Source: SVFI01 sp045588655
GTDB taxonomy: Bacteria > Bacillota > Clostridia > Lachnospirales > Lachnospiraceae
Direction: 5' to 3'
Length of the DNA stretch: 64,000 bases
Assembly (NCBI GenBank): GCA_045588655.1
Contig: JAZNEP010000029.1
Coordinates: forward strand, 87,943 to 151,942
The notes under the pieces were generated by a model that worked only from the letters and a program-made list of their open reading frames with translations, did not search any database and was not told the DNA's origin. Both the position numbers and the translations under genes were made by a program. The stretch's first letter is position 1. Every line of letters begins with the position of its first letter. This document shows, one piece after another, positions 1-8,102 of the stretch.

Positions 1-372
1 AAGGCAGAGGGTGTACAAGAAACGAATTTAAGTAGCACCAAAAGCTGCGGATTTTTTGTGGATATGAAGCCTGTGAAATTGTTTTTGCTGACAGATGGAG
101 AGCAGACCAATCAATTATATGCGGTACATGAGGTAAATTTTGATACAGAGGAAGGAAATGTGATTTGTTATGTAGCGACCGGTTTTGATGATGTGGTGGT
201 TCGAAAGGGAGCTCAGACTTCTCTTGATATGTCTTATGGAATGTATTATGGTAATCTGACGGAAGTTGATAGTCCTATTTATATTACGGCTTATGCTTCT
301 CTTGAAGAGGTGCGCACAGAGCTCCTTACAGGGCAGGGAAGCTACATGGAGCTTAAGGAGCGGGATTTATAG
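1..372 (+). CDS. C-terminal end of an unrecognised protein (5' truncated)
   Basis: The reading frame is open from base 1 to a TAG at 370-372, so the window starts inside the gene and about 123 codons are visible. A GTG at 58 could serve as a start, but the frame continues upstream without a stop and no good ribosome site precedes it. The visible part is soluble and mixed alpha/beta, rich in Asp, Glu and Tyr, with no cysteine motif or membrane segment. I do not recognise the family. It ends about 165 bases before the next gene. Confidence 0.55.
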   Translation, partial: KAEGVQETNLSSTKSCGFFVDMKPVKLFLLTDGEQTNQLYAVHEVNFDTEEGNVICYVATGFDDVVVRKGAQTSLDMSYGMYYGNLTEVDSPIYITAYASLEEVRTELLTGQGSYMELKERDL

Positions 373-536
373 AATAGGGAAAGAGTAAGATGTGTGCATT
401 TTTGCGAAAGAAGAAGTAAATTGTTTGCGTTTCCTGTGTAACTACATAATGACATTTTTGCAGCTTTCAAGTGGTGGTTTGAGGAGAATGCGCTTGATAT
501 AATCGTAGTAAAATATCAGAGGAGGACGTATTTTTC

Positions 537-1214
537 ATGGAACTAGGGGACAGATTACAGCTTTTGAGAAAACAGAATGGATTTTCGCAGGAACAACTTG
601 CAGACAAACTGGGAATTGCACGTCAGACGGTCAGCAAATGGGAAAATGGACAGGCCGTTCCTGAGTTAAATGGTTTGATTTCGTTGAGTAATCTTTATGG
701 GGTAACGATAGACCGTATAGTGAAGAAAGACGACGCGTGCAATATTTCCTTGTGTAAAGATACAAATATGGATATAAATAAGATGATAGAGTTTCTTCTT
801 GTGGCGAAAAAGAATACCTACGCTTCGGCGGATCATATCGTAGCTCCTTGTAGAACCAATTCGCATGATTTCTGTTATCAGGATAATACAGGTTATAAAT
901 ATTATGATACTTATTTAGGCGGGGAATACTTCTCCGGCGAGGAAGCGGTGTGGTTATGCGACATTCCTGTTTGGAGTATGAATTATATAGGACGTGTTAT
1001 TGGCGAGAATTTTAGCGGTGATTTTTTAAAAGAAGTGCTTAGGGAAGTTCCCGCAGATTTGCCATTCCGTGGACCGGAGATATATACCAAAGGTGATTAC
1101 CATTATCATTGTAAAGTGGATGGTGAGTTTGTATGGTTTCAGGGATATGAAGAAATATTTTATAGGGATGAAAAAATATATGAGTGTTATTTTCATGGTG
1201 GATCTATTCGATAG
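537..1214 (+). CDS. XRE-family HTH regulator with C-terminal DUF5680 domain
   Basis: Residues 1-65 form a Cro/C1-type helix-turn-helix (LGDRLQLLRKQNGFSQEQLA, then RQTVSKWENG). After a short linker, residues 82-225 match DUF5680: aromatic-rich with YYDTYLGGEYFSGEEAVW, a WSMNYIGR stretch and a C-terminal WFQGYEEIFY..YECYFHGG. That domain usually sits behind this kind of HTH and its ligand is unknown. The start follows a GAGGAGG site about 11 bases upstream. A clear terminator follows, so it is probably transcribed alone. No membrane segment: a cytoplasmic DNA-binding protein. Confidence 0.85.
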   Translation: MELGDRLQLLRKQNGFSQEQLADKLGIARQTVSKWENGQAVPELNGLISLSNLYGVTIDRIVKKDDACNISLCKDTNMDINKMIEFLLVAKKNTYASADHIVAPCRTNSHDFCYQDNTGYKYYDTYLGGEYFSGEEAVWLCDIPVWSMNYIGRVIGENFSGDFLKEVLREVPADLPFRGPEIYTKGDYHYHCKVDGEFVWFQGYEEIFYRDEKIYECYFHGGSIR

Positions 1215-1232
1215 AGAAGATTCGAAAAAAAT

Positions 1233-1270
1233 AAAACTGGGACGTTGCTACAGCGTTCCAGTTTTTATTT
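1233..1270 (+). terminator. Rho-independent terminator after the XRE-DUF5680 gene
   Basis: An AAAACTGGGACG arm (1233-1244) pairs with CGTTCCAGTTTT (1254-1265), allowing one G-T wobble, around a 9-base loop; the T-rich end continues to 1270. Confidence 0.85.
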
Positions 1271-1384
1271 CCCAAGCAGGGTGAAAAAGACATTTCAGAT
1301 AATAAAGTGTATAATTGGGAAAAAATCTCTTTTATAAAATTAAGGTTGTAATATCATGAATAAAAAACATGATAGGAGCAGCGT

Positions 1385-2851
1385 ATGAAGAAGATAAAAA
1401 TCGTGATTGCATTTATGGCTCTTTTCGTATTATGCGGTTGTGCAAAAACGCAGGAGCCGGTAGATAAAGTGGAGGAGCCGATAGATAAAGTGGAGGAGAT
1501 CATAGTTCCGGAAAAGTACAGTCTTGTGGATGAGAACAGGGTAACAGAGATGGCTTCACAAGGGCAAACCGGAATGTGCTGGGCATATGCGATTATGAAT
1601 GTTGCGGAATCAAACCTGATTACCAATGGATTGTCACAAAAAGAAGATTTGAATCTTTCAGAAGCACATCTGATTTATTATACATATGCGCGTGAGGGCA
1701 AAGTGCAGGAAGAAGAAATGGAAGATTTGCAGTATATGGTGCTTGACAGTCAGGGACGGGATTCCATGGGATTTTATATCGGAGGCGGAGATAAAGCCAT
1801 TTATATGCTTGCAAACGGAATGGGTCCTGTACTTGAGCAAGAAGTTCCATTTAACAACGAAAGTGAAGCCAAGGTAGAGCAATCGGTAGATAATCTCATG
1901 GCGAGGGTCGAAGTCGGAGAAATAAAAAAATATATGGGAAACTATCTTCTGAAAGAAGCGGATTATTATTCGGATGCAGATAGGAATCAGATAAAAGAAT
2001 GCATTATGAAAAATGGTGCAATGATGATGTCTTTTCATATGGATTTGAATTACTATACGCAAGCAAAAGCTTACCACTGCCCAAAAGAAAGGACGGCGGC
2101 AAATCATGTGGTCTCATTGATTGGTTGGGATGACATGTACCCAAAAGAAAATTTTGGAGAGAATCAACCCCTGGAAGATGGTGCATGGCTGGTTTTGGAC
2201 AGTGCAGCCAAATCCTATGGTGGAGATGGATATCTATGGATTTCGTATGAGACGAAGATATCCGACAGGATGGCTTCTCTAACCATGTGTGAACGGGATG
2301 AATATGGTGAAATATTATTTTGCGATTCGTTGGGACCTAAAGATTACCTGGTTGCAAAAGGTGGCGATACATCCATTGCAAACGTCTATTGTGTGGAAGA
2401 AGACAGCCAGATAAAGGCAGTAGGAATTTATACAGTGGATGATAATCAGCCGGTAGAGATTTGCATCTATACAGATGTACCGGAAGGGAATCCGGATGGT
2501 GGTATCACCCAGGCAAAGATTGCGGTTCGGCCGAAGTGGGCGGGATATCATGTAATTGATTTAGAAGATACAGTCCCAATTCAGCATGGTGCTATGTTTA
2601 GTGTCGTGGTAAAATATCTGGGAGAGGACGGAGTAGGAAAAGCACCGGTGGAAGGCGCAGATATCAGTTACCAAAGAATGATAATGTTGAAGGACTGCTA
2701 TACTTCCCAAAAGGGTCAAAGCTACGCTTTCAATGAAGGTGTGTGGTATGATTTGGCTGATGAAAACAGTGCACAGGCATTTCATAAAGATGAAATAATT
2801 AACAATGCCTGTATTAAAGTTTTGCTGGATAATTATAAAACAGAGGAGTGA
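1385..2851 (+). CDS. Papain-like (C1A) cysteine protease lipoprotein with lectin-like domain
   Basis: The signal peptide ends in the lipobox LCGC (Cys19), so the protein should be anchored on the outer face of the membrane. A near-perfect EPVDKVE repeat follows. The papain core shows the oxyanion Gln59 and nucleophile Cys65 in QGQTGMCWAY, and His241 in NHVVSLIGWDD. Where family members usually have an Asn-Ser-Trp-Gly block, this one has Asp272-Ser-Ala-Ala, so the usual catalytic Asn is replaced by Asp. The last 170 residues resemble the lectin-like domain of clostridial C1A proteases. It opens an operon: the next gene starts 4 bases after its stop. Substrate unknown; activity is plausible but not certain because of the Asp. 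Confidence 0.85.
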   Translation: MKKIKIVIAFMALFVLCGCAKTQEPVDKVEEPIDKVEEIIVPEKYSLVDENRVTEMASQGQTGMCWAYAIMNVAESNLITNGLSQKEDLNLSEAHLIYYTYAREGKVQEEEMEDLQYMVLDSQGRDSMGFYIGGGDKAIYMLANGMGPVLEQEVPFNNESEAKVEQSVDNLMARVEVGEIKKYMGNYLLKEADYYSDADRNQIKECIMKNGAMMMSFHMDLNYYTQAKAYHCPKERTAANHVVSLIGWDDMYPKENFGENQPLEDGAWLVLDSAAKSYGGDGYLWISYETKISDRMASLTMCERDEYGEILFCDSLGPKDYLVAKGGDTSIANVYCVEEDSQIKAVGIYTVDDNQPVEICIYTDVPEGNPDGGITQAKIAVRPKWAGYHVIDLEDTVPIQHGAMFSVVVKYLGEDGVGKAPVEGADISYQRMIMLKDCYTSQKGQSYAFNEGVWYDLADENSAQAFHKDEIINNACIKVLLDNYKTEE

Positions 2852-2855
2852 TAAA

Positions 2856-3584
2856 ATGCCGGAAGGTTTGATCTTTTGTCTGATTGCTGTGCTGGTACTT
2901 ACAATCTGTATTATTTTCATATTACTGCAATATAAGCGGCTTCGTGAACGTTGTACAACGATACAGGACAGTTACAGTAACCTGGAACAACTAAATTATG
3001 AGCTTAGGGCAGCCAGACACGATTATCTCAATCATCTGCAGGTGGTTTATGGGCTCTTAGAACTGGAAGAGTATGAGGAGCTGAAAACATATTTGGCACC
3101 GGTATATAAGGATATGATGAAAACAGGTAAGGCACTGAAAACATCCAAACCGGCGCTGAATGCCCTGCTTATGGCAAAGATGGAAGAGGCAGAAAATCAA
3201 AACATTGATTTTTATGTTGAGGTTAAGTCTGATTTGAAGGCACTACAGATAGAAGACTGGCAATTGTGTAAAGTGTTGTCCAATCTGATTGATAATGCAA
3301 TTACCGCACTGGCAATGAATACAGAAGAGCGCAGATTAGAAGTAGATATCAACGAGAGCAGGGAATGCTGTATTTTCAGTGTTTCTAATAACGGACCAGC
3401 CATTCCGGTTGAGATGCGAAAGAGCATTTTCAAAAGAGGAATCACAACCAAGAGCGGAGAAGGACATGGGATGGGACTTGCAATCGTAACGGATATAATA
3501 AATGAAAACAATGGAAAGATTGAGCTGGAGTCTGAGGAAAAGAAAACGACATTTACAGTAAGCTTTCAGAAAGGAGAGTGTTGA
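2856..3584 (+). CDS. Membrane-tethered sensor histidine kinase, AgrC/DcuS/Spo0B-like
   Basis: The ATG at 2856 is chosen because GAGGAG lies 7 bases upstream; a longer frame from 2805 would overlap the protease. One N-terminal membrane helix (about residues 4-24) is followed by a short coiled segment and a dimerisation domain carrying the likely phospho-acceptor His55 in RAARHDYLNHLQ. The ATPase domain has the N box (NLIDNAITAL) and G box (GHGMGLAIV). There is essentially no extracellular sensor domain, so it must sense through its helix, the cytoplasm or a partner. Its probable partner, the LytTR regulator at 5082, is separated from it by nfeD and floA. Confidence 0.88.
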   Translation: MPEGLIFCLIAVLVLTICIIFILLQYKRLRERCTTIQDSYSNLEQLNYELRAARHDYLNHLQVVYGLLELEEYEELKTYLAPVYKDMMKTGKALKTSKPALNALLMAKMEEAENQNIDFYVEVKSDLKALQIEDWQLCKVLSNLIDNAITALAMNTEERRLEVDINESRECCIFSVSNNGPAIPVEMRKSIFKRGITTKSGEGHGMGLAIVTDIINENNGKIELESEEKKTTFTVSFQKGEC

Positions 3585-3585
3585 A

Positions 3586-4065
3586 ATGGCAATGATTGAA
3601 ATCATAGGTCTTATTTTACTGGTATTAGGTTTTGTGCTGGTGGGAATAGAAATGATGATACCTGGATTTGGTGTTCCCGGAATCAGTGGTATTATGTGCT
3701 TGATAGGCGGTGTAATTATGACGGCCAAGACGGTTTCAGACGGAATTGTTATGGCAATTGTAATTATAGTGATTCTTGCAGTTATGCTTGTGATTGCAAT
3801 GACCATTCTAGGTTCCAAAAAGATGAAACCGCCGATTGTACTTAGGGATGATGTGAAGGGAGAACAAGGGTTTCTTAATTCTTCAGATTTGGAATATTTG
3901 GTCGGAAAAGAAGGTGTGTCGGTAACGGACTTAAGGCCTTCCGGAAAAGGAACGTTTGACGGGGTAGATTTTGATATTCTGTCAGAAGGAAAATACATTT
4001 CCCAAGGAAAAAAGATACGTATCACACAGGTAAAAGATAACAAGCTTTTGGTGAAAGAAGCATAG
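3586..4065 (+). CDS. NfeD-family membrane protein
   Basis: Short NfeD protein of 159 residues. Two or three hydrophobic helices fill residues 1-75, including the glycine-rich GFGVPGISGI motif, and a C-terminal OB-fold-like domain follows (VGKEGVSVTDLRPSGKGTF..G, typical of NfeD). The gene starts one base after the kinase stop codon. NfeD proteins are the usual partners of SPFH/flotillin proteins, and floA lies 28 bases downstream, so the pair probably organises a membrane microdomain. Confidence 0.9.
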   Translation: MAMIEIIGLILLVLGFVLVGIEMMIPGFGVPGISGIMCLIGGVIMTAKTVSDGIVMAIVIIVILAVMLVIAMTILGSKKMKPPIVLRDDVKGEQGFLNSSDLEYLVGKEGVSVTDLRPSGKGTFDGVDFDILSEGKYISQGKKIRITQVKDNKLLVKEA

Positions 4066-4093
4066 TAACGGATAAGAACGGAGGATAAAGGAT

Positions 4094-5065
4094 ATGATTT
4101 GGAAAATTTTATTGTTGGTGATTATTATTTTTCTGGTAATCGGATTTTTTGCAATGGTACCAATGGGATTGTGGATATCAGCAATTGCATCAGGGGTTAA
4201 AATCGGTATTTTAAATTTGATTGGTATGCGTCTGCGCCGCGTAAGACCTGCGCAGATCGTAATGCCAATGATTAAAGCAACGAAAGCTGGTTTAAAGCTT
4301 ACTGTAAATCAGTTAGAGGCCCATTATCTTGCGGGTGGTAATGTAGATACAGTGGTAAATGCATTAATTTCTTCGGAGCGCGCAGGTATGGACTTAAGTT
4401 TTGAGCAGGCATCGGCAATTGATTTGGCGGGACGTGATGTGTTTGAGGCAGTAACTATGAGTGTAACCCCGAAGGTAATTGAAACGCCGCAAATTTCGGC
4501 TGTTGCAAAAGATGGTATTGAATTGGTGGTTAAAGCGCGAGTGACCGTACGAACCAATATTGCAAGATTGATTGGTGGTGCCGGTGAAGCTACCGTACTG
4601 GCACGTGTCGGTGAAGGTATTGTTACAACGGCCGGTTCTGCACAGAGTCATTCGGAAGTGCTGGAAAATCCAGACGAGATTTCCAAGGTGGTACTTGAGA
4701 AAGGACTTGATTCCGGAACTGCATATGAGATTATTTCAATTGATATTGCAGACATTGACATTGGAAGAAACATTGGAGCAAATTTAAAAATTCTTCAGGC
4801 AGAAGCCGATAATAAAATTGCGCAGGCAAGAGCAGAAGAACGTCGTGCAATGGCAGTTGCGCTGGAACAGGAAATGCGGGCAGCAGTAGTAGAGGCAGAG
4901 GCAGAAATTCCAAAAGCTATGGCCGAGGCTTTGCGAAACGGAAATGTCGGTGTGATGGATTATTATAAATTACAGAATGTTCAAGCAGATACTCTGATGA
5001 AAAAGGAAATCGGGAACGGTGCAAATGCATATGCAGAGCAAAAGAAGGTGGAACAGTCTGAATGA
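4094..5065 (+). CDS. floA: Flotillin-like protein FloA
   Basis: At 323 residues this is the normal length of the FloA (YqfA, formerly UPF0365) family. An N-terminal membrane hairpin (about residues 3-30) leads into the SPFH domain, with the family block RLRRVRPAQIV, and an Ala/Glu-rich coiled coil at about 235-285 that drives oligomerisation. FloA scaffolds functional membrane microdomains and affects membrane fluidity and signalling complexes. It follows nfeD in the common nfeD-floA order, but here the pair is inserted between a histidine kinase and a LytTR response regulator. GGAGGATAAAGG lies just upstream of the ATG. Confidence 0.93.
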   Translation: MIWKILLLVIIIFLVIGFFAMVPMGLWISAIASGVKIGILNLIGMRLRRVRPAQIVMPMIKATKAGLKLTVNQLEAHYLAGGNVDTVVNALISSERAGMDLSFEQASAIDLAGRDVFEAVTMSVTPKVIETPQISAVAKDGIELVVKARVTVRTNIARLIGGAGEATVLARVGEGIVTTAGSAQSHSEVLENPDEISKVVLEKGLDSGTAYEIISIDIADIDIGRNIGANLKILQAEADNKIAQARAEERRAMAVALEQEMRAAVVEAEAEIPKAMAEALRNGNVGVMDYYKLQNVQADTLMKKEIGNGANAYAEQKKVEQSE

Positions 5066-5081
5066 TGAATGAGAAACGGGG

Positions 5082-5870
5082 ATGTCTAGGATGAAAGTAA
5101 TGGTAGTGGATGATGAACCGGCAATCAGAAGCATATTAGAGAAAATGATTGAGAAACAGGAGGGGTTTTGTATCGTCTCCTCCTGTGGGACTTTTGCAGA
5201 GGCGGTAACGGATTATACAAAGTACCGCCCTGAGGTCGTTTTCATGGATATTGATTTGGCCGGAGCAAGCGGTATGGAGTGTGCCAAAGTTATGACCGAG
5301 CTTGACCCGAAAGTACGGATTATCTTTGCAACCGCACATAGTGAATTTATGGCGAATGCATTTGAAATATATGCGTTTGATTACCTTGTTAAGCCTTTTA
5401 ATCTGGAAAGGGTGGAAAAGACACTTTCGCGCATCAGAAGTATGGAAGGAGAAGGTCTTTTTTCACATGAACATGTAATACAGGCAGATGAGATATCGCA
5501 AGGGGAAGGTTGCGATGGAACGCTTAAATCTTCAGAGCTGCATAAAGATAAGTTGCTCATTAAGGGAAGGGAACAACTGATTTTTATTGATAAAAAGGAT
5601 ATTATCATGGTAGAACGTGTGGATGGAGCGACTTATATTACAACAGCGGTTGAAACGTACAAAACCTCAGTAGCACTAGGTAATATTGAAGAGAAGCTTG
5701 AAGAATCCGAATTTATGAGATGTCATAAGTCCTATATTATCAAACTGTCTGAGATATCCCAGATTGAAGTGTACGGAAGATGGACTTATATTGTGAAATT
5801 CAAGAATACAGAATGCACAGCACTGATGACAGCGCAGAAATACGAAGAAGTAAAGAAACGATATGAGTAA
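5082..5870 (+). CDS. LytTR-type response regulator
   Basis: The receiver domain (residues 1-120) has the acidic pair Asp10-Asp11, the phospho-acceptor Asp56 (FMDIDLAG) and Lys104 (YLVKPFN). After an Asp/Glu-rich linker, residues about 160-262 form a LytTR DNA-binding domain (VALGNIEEKL, FMRCHKSYIIKL). An internal ATG at 5091 is an alternative start. Regulators of this class bind pairs of short repeats and often control peptidase, bacteriocin or envelope genes. It is the last gene of the protease-kinase-NfeD-FloA operon, 17 bases after floA, and is the likely partner of the kinase at 2856. Confidence 0.9.
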   Translation: MSRMKVMVVDDEPAIRSILEKMIEKQEGFCIVSSCGTFAEAVTDYTKYRPEVVFMDIDLAGASGMECAKVMTELDPKVRIIFATAHSEFMANAFEIYAFDYLVKPFNLERVEKTLSRIRSMEGEGLFSHEHVIQADEISQGEGCDGTLKSSELHKDKLLIKGREQLIFIDKKDIIMVERVDGATYITTAVETYKTSVALGNIEEKLEESEFMRCHKSYIIKLSEISQIEVYGRWTYIVKFKNTECTALMTAQKYEEVKKRYE

Positions 5871-5930
5871 TAAATCATAATGCACTCAAAGCATATAGAA
5901 GTACTTAAGGGTACAGGCAAAAGAAAATGC

Positions 5931-5969
5931 TTGACATCCATATGGTTAGGGAGTATTGTTAACACAATA
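5931..5969 (+). promoter_or_regulatory. Strong promoter with inverted repeat over the -10 region
   Basis: TTGACA (5931-5936), a 17-base spacer and TATTGT (5954-5959) make a near-consensus sigma-A promoter for the 36-codon gene. The -10 is also the left arm of a perfect inverted repeat, TATTGT-N4-ACAATA (5954-5969), which would be well placed as a repressor site. Two related 9-mers, TATGGTTAG (5941) and TATTGTTAA (5954), lie 13 bases apart. Confidence 0.7.
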
Positions 5970-5991
5970 TCTTTTGAAAGGAGCTCTTCTC

Positions 5992-6102
5992 ATGAGTAGA
6001 CTTGTATTCCATTTTACATATACTGCGACAAAGACAGTGGACACTTATATGAGACACGGTCTTATTTTTGCATATGAAAATTTGGATGACAGAGAAGAGT
6101 AG
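5992..6102 (+). CDS. Small stand-alone protein of 36 residues, function unknown
   Basis: The ATG at 5992 lies after an AAAGGAG ribosome site, downstream of a near-consensus promoter, and the frame ends 32 bases before a strong terminator, so this looks like a complete single-gene transcript. The product (MSRLVFHFTY..., ending in ENLDDREE) is soluble, basic and aromatic at the N-terminus and acidic at the C-terminus. It has no Cys, Gly-Gly leader or membrane helix, so it is not an obvious bacteriocin or cyclic signalling peptide. It lies directly after the LytTR operon. I do not recognise a family. Confidence 0.6.
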   Translation: MSRLVFHFTYTATKTVDTYMRHGLIFAYENLDDREE

Positions 6103-6133
6103 TTTTTTAGAGGATAGAATGTTAGTATGGACG

Positions 6134-6167
6134 AACCACTTATCTTTTCTGGATAGGTGGTTTTTTT
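6134..6167 (+). terminator. Rho-independent terminator of the 36-aa gene
   Basis: AACCACTTATC (6134-6144) pairs with GATAGGTGGTT (6152-6162), followed by a run of T to 6167. Confidence 0.9.
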
Positions 6168-6213
6168 GTTTATAGGTCGCACAGTAAATAAGTTGATATG
6201 GGAGGAATGAAGG

Positions 6214-7041
6214 ATGGATTTACACGATTACAAAGATGTTGCTGAAAATTATGACAGATACTTGGACGTAATGTATACACAAGAATTTGATAAGCATGAG
6301 AATTTTCAGGAGTTTTATCTTGAACTTGCTAGAAAGTACGGACAGGAAGGAACGGTTGACGTTGCATGTGGAACAGGAGCAGTGCTTTTATACCTTGCGG
6401 AACGTGGCATAGAGGTTGAAGGAACGGATTTGTCCGAAGAAATGTGTAAAGTTGCAGCTGCAAAGGCAGAAAATATGGGGCTTAAGTTAAACATTTATCC
6501 GGCAGATATGACAAAGTTTAATTCCGGGCGCAAGTATTCGCTTGCAATCATAGCAAGAAGTGGATTTATGCATTTACCGGACTCTAAGCTTCAGCGTGCT
6601 GCACTTACCAATCTCAGAGAGCAACTTGTGCCGGGTGGCATATTAACATTGAATACATTTGACCCATGGCCAATGGCTCAGGCAGAGCAGATTAGGACAA
6701 CACCGGAGGATTATTCATTCCGGCTGGAATATATCAACAAAGATGGAAATAGAGAAGAAATATACAATGCGATTTCTTACAATCCATATACACAGCAGAT
6801 GCGAGGGAACTGGAAGTTTGTTGAGTACAATGAGGTCGGTGAGATTATAGGGGAGAGAATACGACCGCTCCTTATGAGACAGACATACCGCTCTGAGATG
6901 TTTCTTTTGGCAGAGCTTACCGGATTTGAAGTGCTTGACATTTATCGAGGATATATGGGTGACAAGGAAGATCTCAATGACCCGTCTACGGCTGAGAAGT
7001 ATAGGAGCAATCTCGTATGGATATTAAAAAGAAAAGAGTAA
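6214..7041 (+). CDS. Class I SAM-dependent methyltransferase
   Basis: A 275-residue Rossmann-fold methyltransferase. Motif I is VDVACGTGAVLLYLAERG (residues about 47-64); the acidic end of strand 2 is VEGTDLSEEM, and motifs II-III follow (YPADMTKF, AIIARSGFMHL). The C-terminal third is a substrate cap seen in small-molecule methyltransferases of the ubiE/tellurite-resistance type. The substrate cannot be told. GGGAGG sits 8 bases before the ATG; a second ATG at 6207 is possible. It lies between a terminator and the deaminase gene and is probably transcribed alone. Confidence 0.85.
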   Translation: MDLHDYKDVAENYDRYLDVMYTQEFDKHENFQEFYLELARKYGQEGTVDVACGTGAVLLYLAERGIEVEGTDLSEEMCKVAAAKAENMGLKLNIYPADMTKFNSGRKYSLAIIARSGFMHLPDSKLQRAALTNLREQLVPGGILTLNTFDPWPMAQAEQIRTTPEDYSFRLEYINKDGNREEIYNAISYNPYTQQMRGNWKFVEYNEVGEIIGERIRPLLMRQTYRSEMFLLAELTGFEVLDIYRGYMGDKEDLNDPSTAEKYRSNLVWILKRKE

Positions 7042-7120
7042 GTTTGTTAGCAGATGGCATTTATGATGAAGCGAGTGAAAAAGAATGTCGTAATAATATA
7101 ATTTCGAGGTAGATACAAAT

Positions 7121-8101
7121 ATGAACAACAATCATGAAAAGTATATAAAAAGATGTTATGAATTAGCAATTAATGCAGGAAAAAAGGGATATGACACTTT
7201 TGGAGCAGTATTAGTTAGTAACGGAGATATCATTGCAGAAGCAGAAAATACTGCAGATTATGAAAAAGGTATATTTGGTCATGCGGAATTCAATCTTGTA
7301 CATAAATGTGCAAATAAGTTTTCGGATCAGGTTTTTGAGGATGCCATATTTTATACAAGTTGTGCACCATGTGTTCGTTGCCTGATGGCCATTGCATCGT
7401 TAGGAATAAAGACTATTGTTTATGGCGTGTCATATAAGAGTTTTCAGAAGCTACTTCCGTTTGAAGAAGAAATTCCCAACTATGAAGAAGTATTAAGTAA
7501 GATGAATGTTTCTATGAAGATGATTGGTCCAATTTTGGAAGACGAGGGAATGCACACGTTTGAATATTGGGGTGGAGAATATCGTCCATTGGAGGAATTG
7601 ATTCGAGAAATGGATGATATAAAGAAAGAAAATAGTAAGAATATAGAATTGTGTAGAGCAACCGTAGAAGATGCGGAGCAATTATGGAAAATGCAAGTGA
7701 AATCATTTCAAAAATTGCTTGAAAAATACCAAGATTATGAAACTAGTCCGGCAAGTGAGCCATTACATAAAGTGATAGGCCGATTGAATCAAAAAGAGAC
7801 ATATTATTATTTTATATGTCTGGATAATGTTAAGGTTGGTGCAATTCGTGTGATTGATTATCACACAGAGAAAAACAAAAGGATTAGTCCAGTATTTATA
7901 TTACCGGAATACCAAAATAGAGGAATTGCTCAAAATGCAATAAAGATGTGTGAGCAAATCCATGGTTGTGAAAAATGGGAATTAGATACCATTTTACAAG
8001 AAGAGGGTAATTGCTACTTATATGAAAAAATGGGATATCATAAATCCGGTAAAATTGAAAAAATAAACGATAAGATGACATTGGTATTTTATGAAAAATA
8101 G
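7121..8101 (+). CDS. Nucleoside/CMP deaminase-like domain fused to GNAT acetyltransferase
   Basis: Residues about 1-150 are a zinc-dependent cytidine-deaminase-like domain of the tRNA/guanine deaminase type: GHAEFN supplies the zinc His and catalytic Glu, CAPCVRC the two zinc Cys. Residues about 175-326 are a GNAT acetyltransferase (SPVFILPEYQNRGIAQNAIKM is the acetyl-CoA-binding motif A region). The fusion is in one uninterrupted frame with normal codon use, so it is not an assembly error by appearance. Both halves keep their key residues. The substrate is unknown; modification or detoxification of a nucleoside-like compound is one guess. It converges with the flavodoxin gene, one base away. 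Confidence 0.85.
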   Translation: MNNNHEKYIKRCYELAINAGKKGYDTFGAVLVSNGDIIAEAENTADYEKGIFGHAEFNLVHKCANKFSDQVFEDAIFYTSCAPCVRCLMAIASLGIKTIVYGVSYKSFQKLLPFEEEIPNYEEVLSKMNVSMKMIGPILEDEGMHTFEYWGGEYRPLEELIREMDDIKKENSKNIELCRATVEDAEQLWKMQVKSFQKLLEKYQDYETSPASEPLHKVIGRLNQKETYYYFICLDNVKVGAIRVIDYHTEKNKRISPVFILPEYQNRGIAQNAIKMCEQIHGCEKWELDTILQEEGNCYLYEKMGYHKSGKIEKINDKMTLVFYEK

Positions 8102-8102
8102 G

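Noticed and set aside
1356..1388. Ten-codon leader frame (MNKKHDRSSV) overlapping the start of the protease lipoprotein
   Set aside because: It has no ribosome site of its own; the overlap is probably chance.
3336..4043. Minus-strand frame of 235 codons opposite the kinase and nfeD
   Set aside because: It is antisense to two well-supported genes; its Ile/Thr/Pro-rich text is typical of a reverse frame and has no ribosome site.
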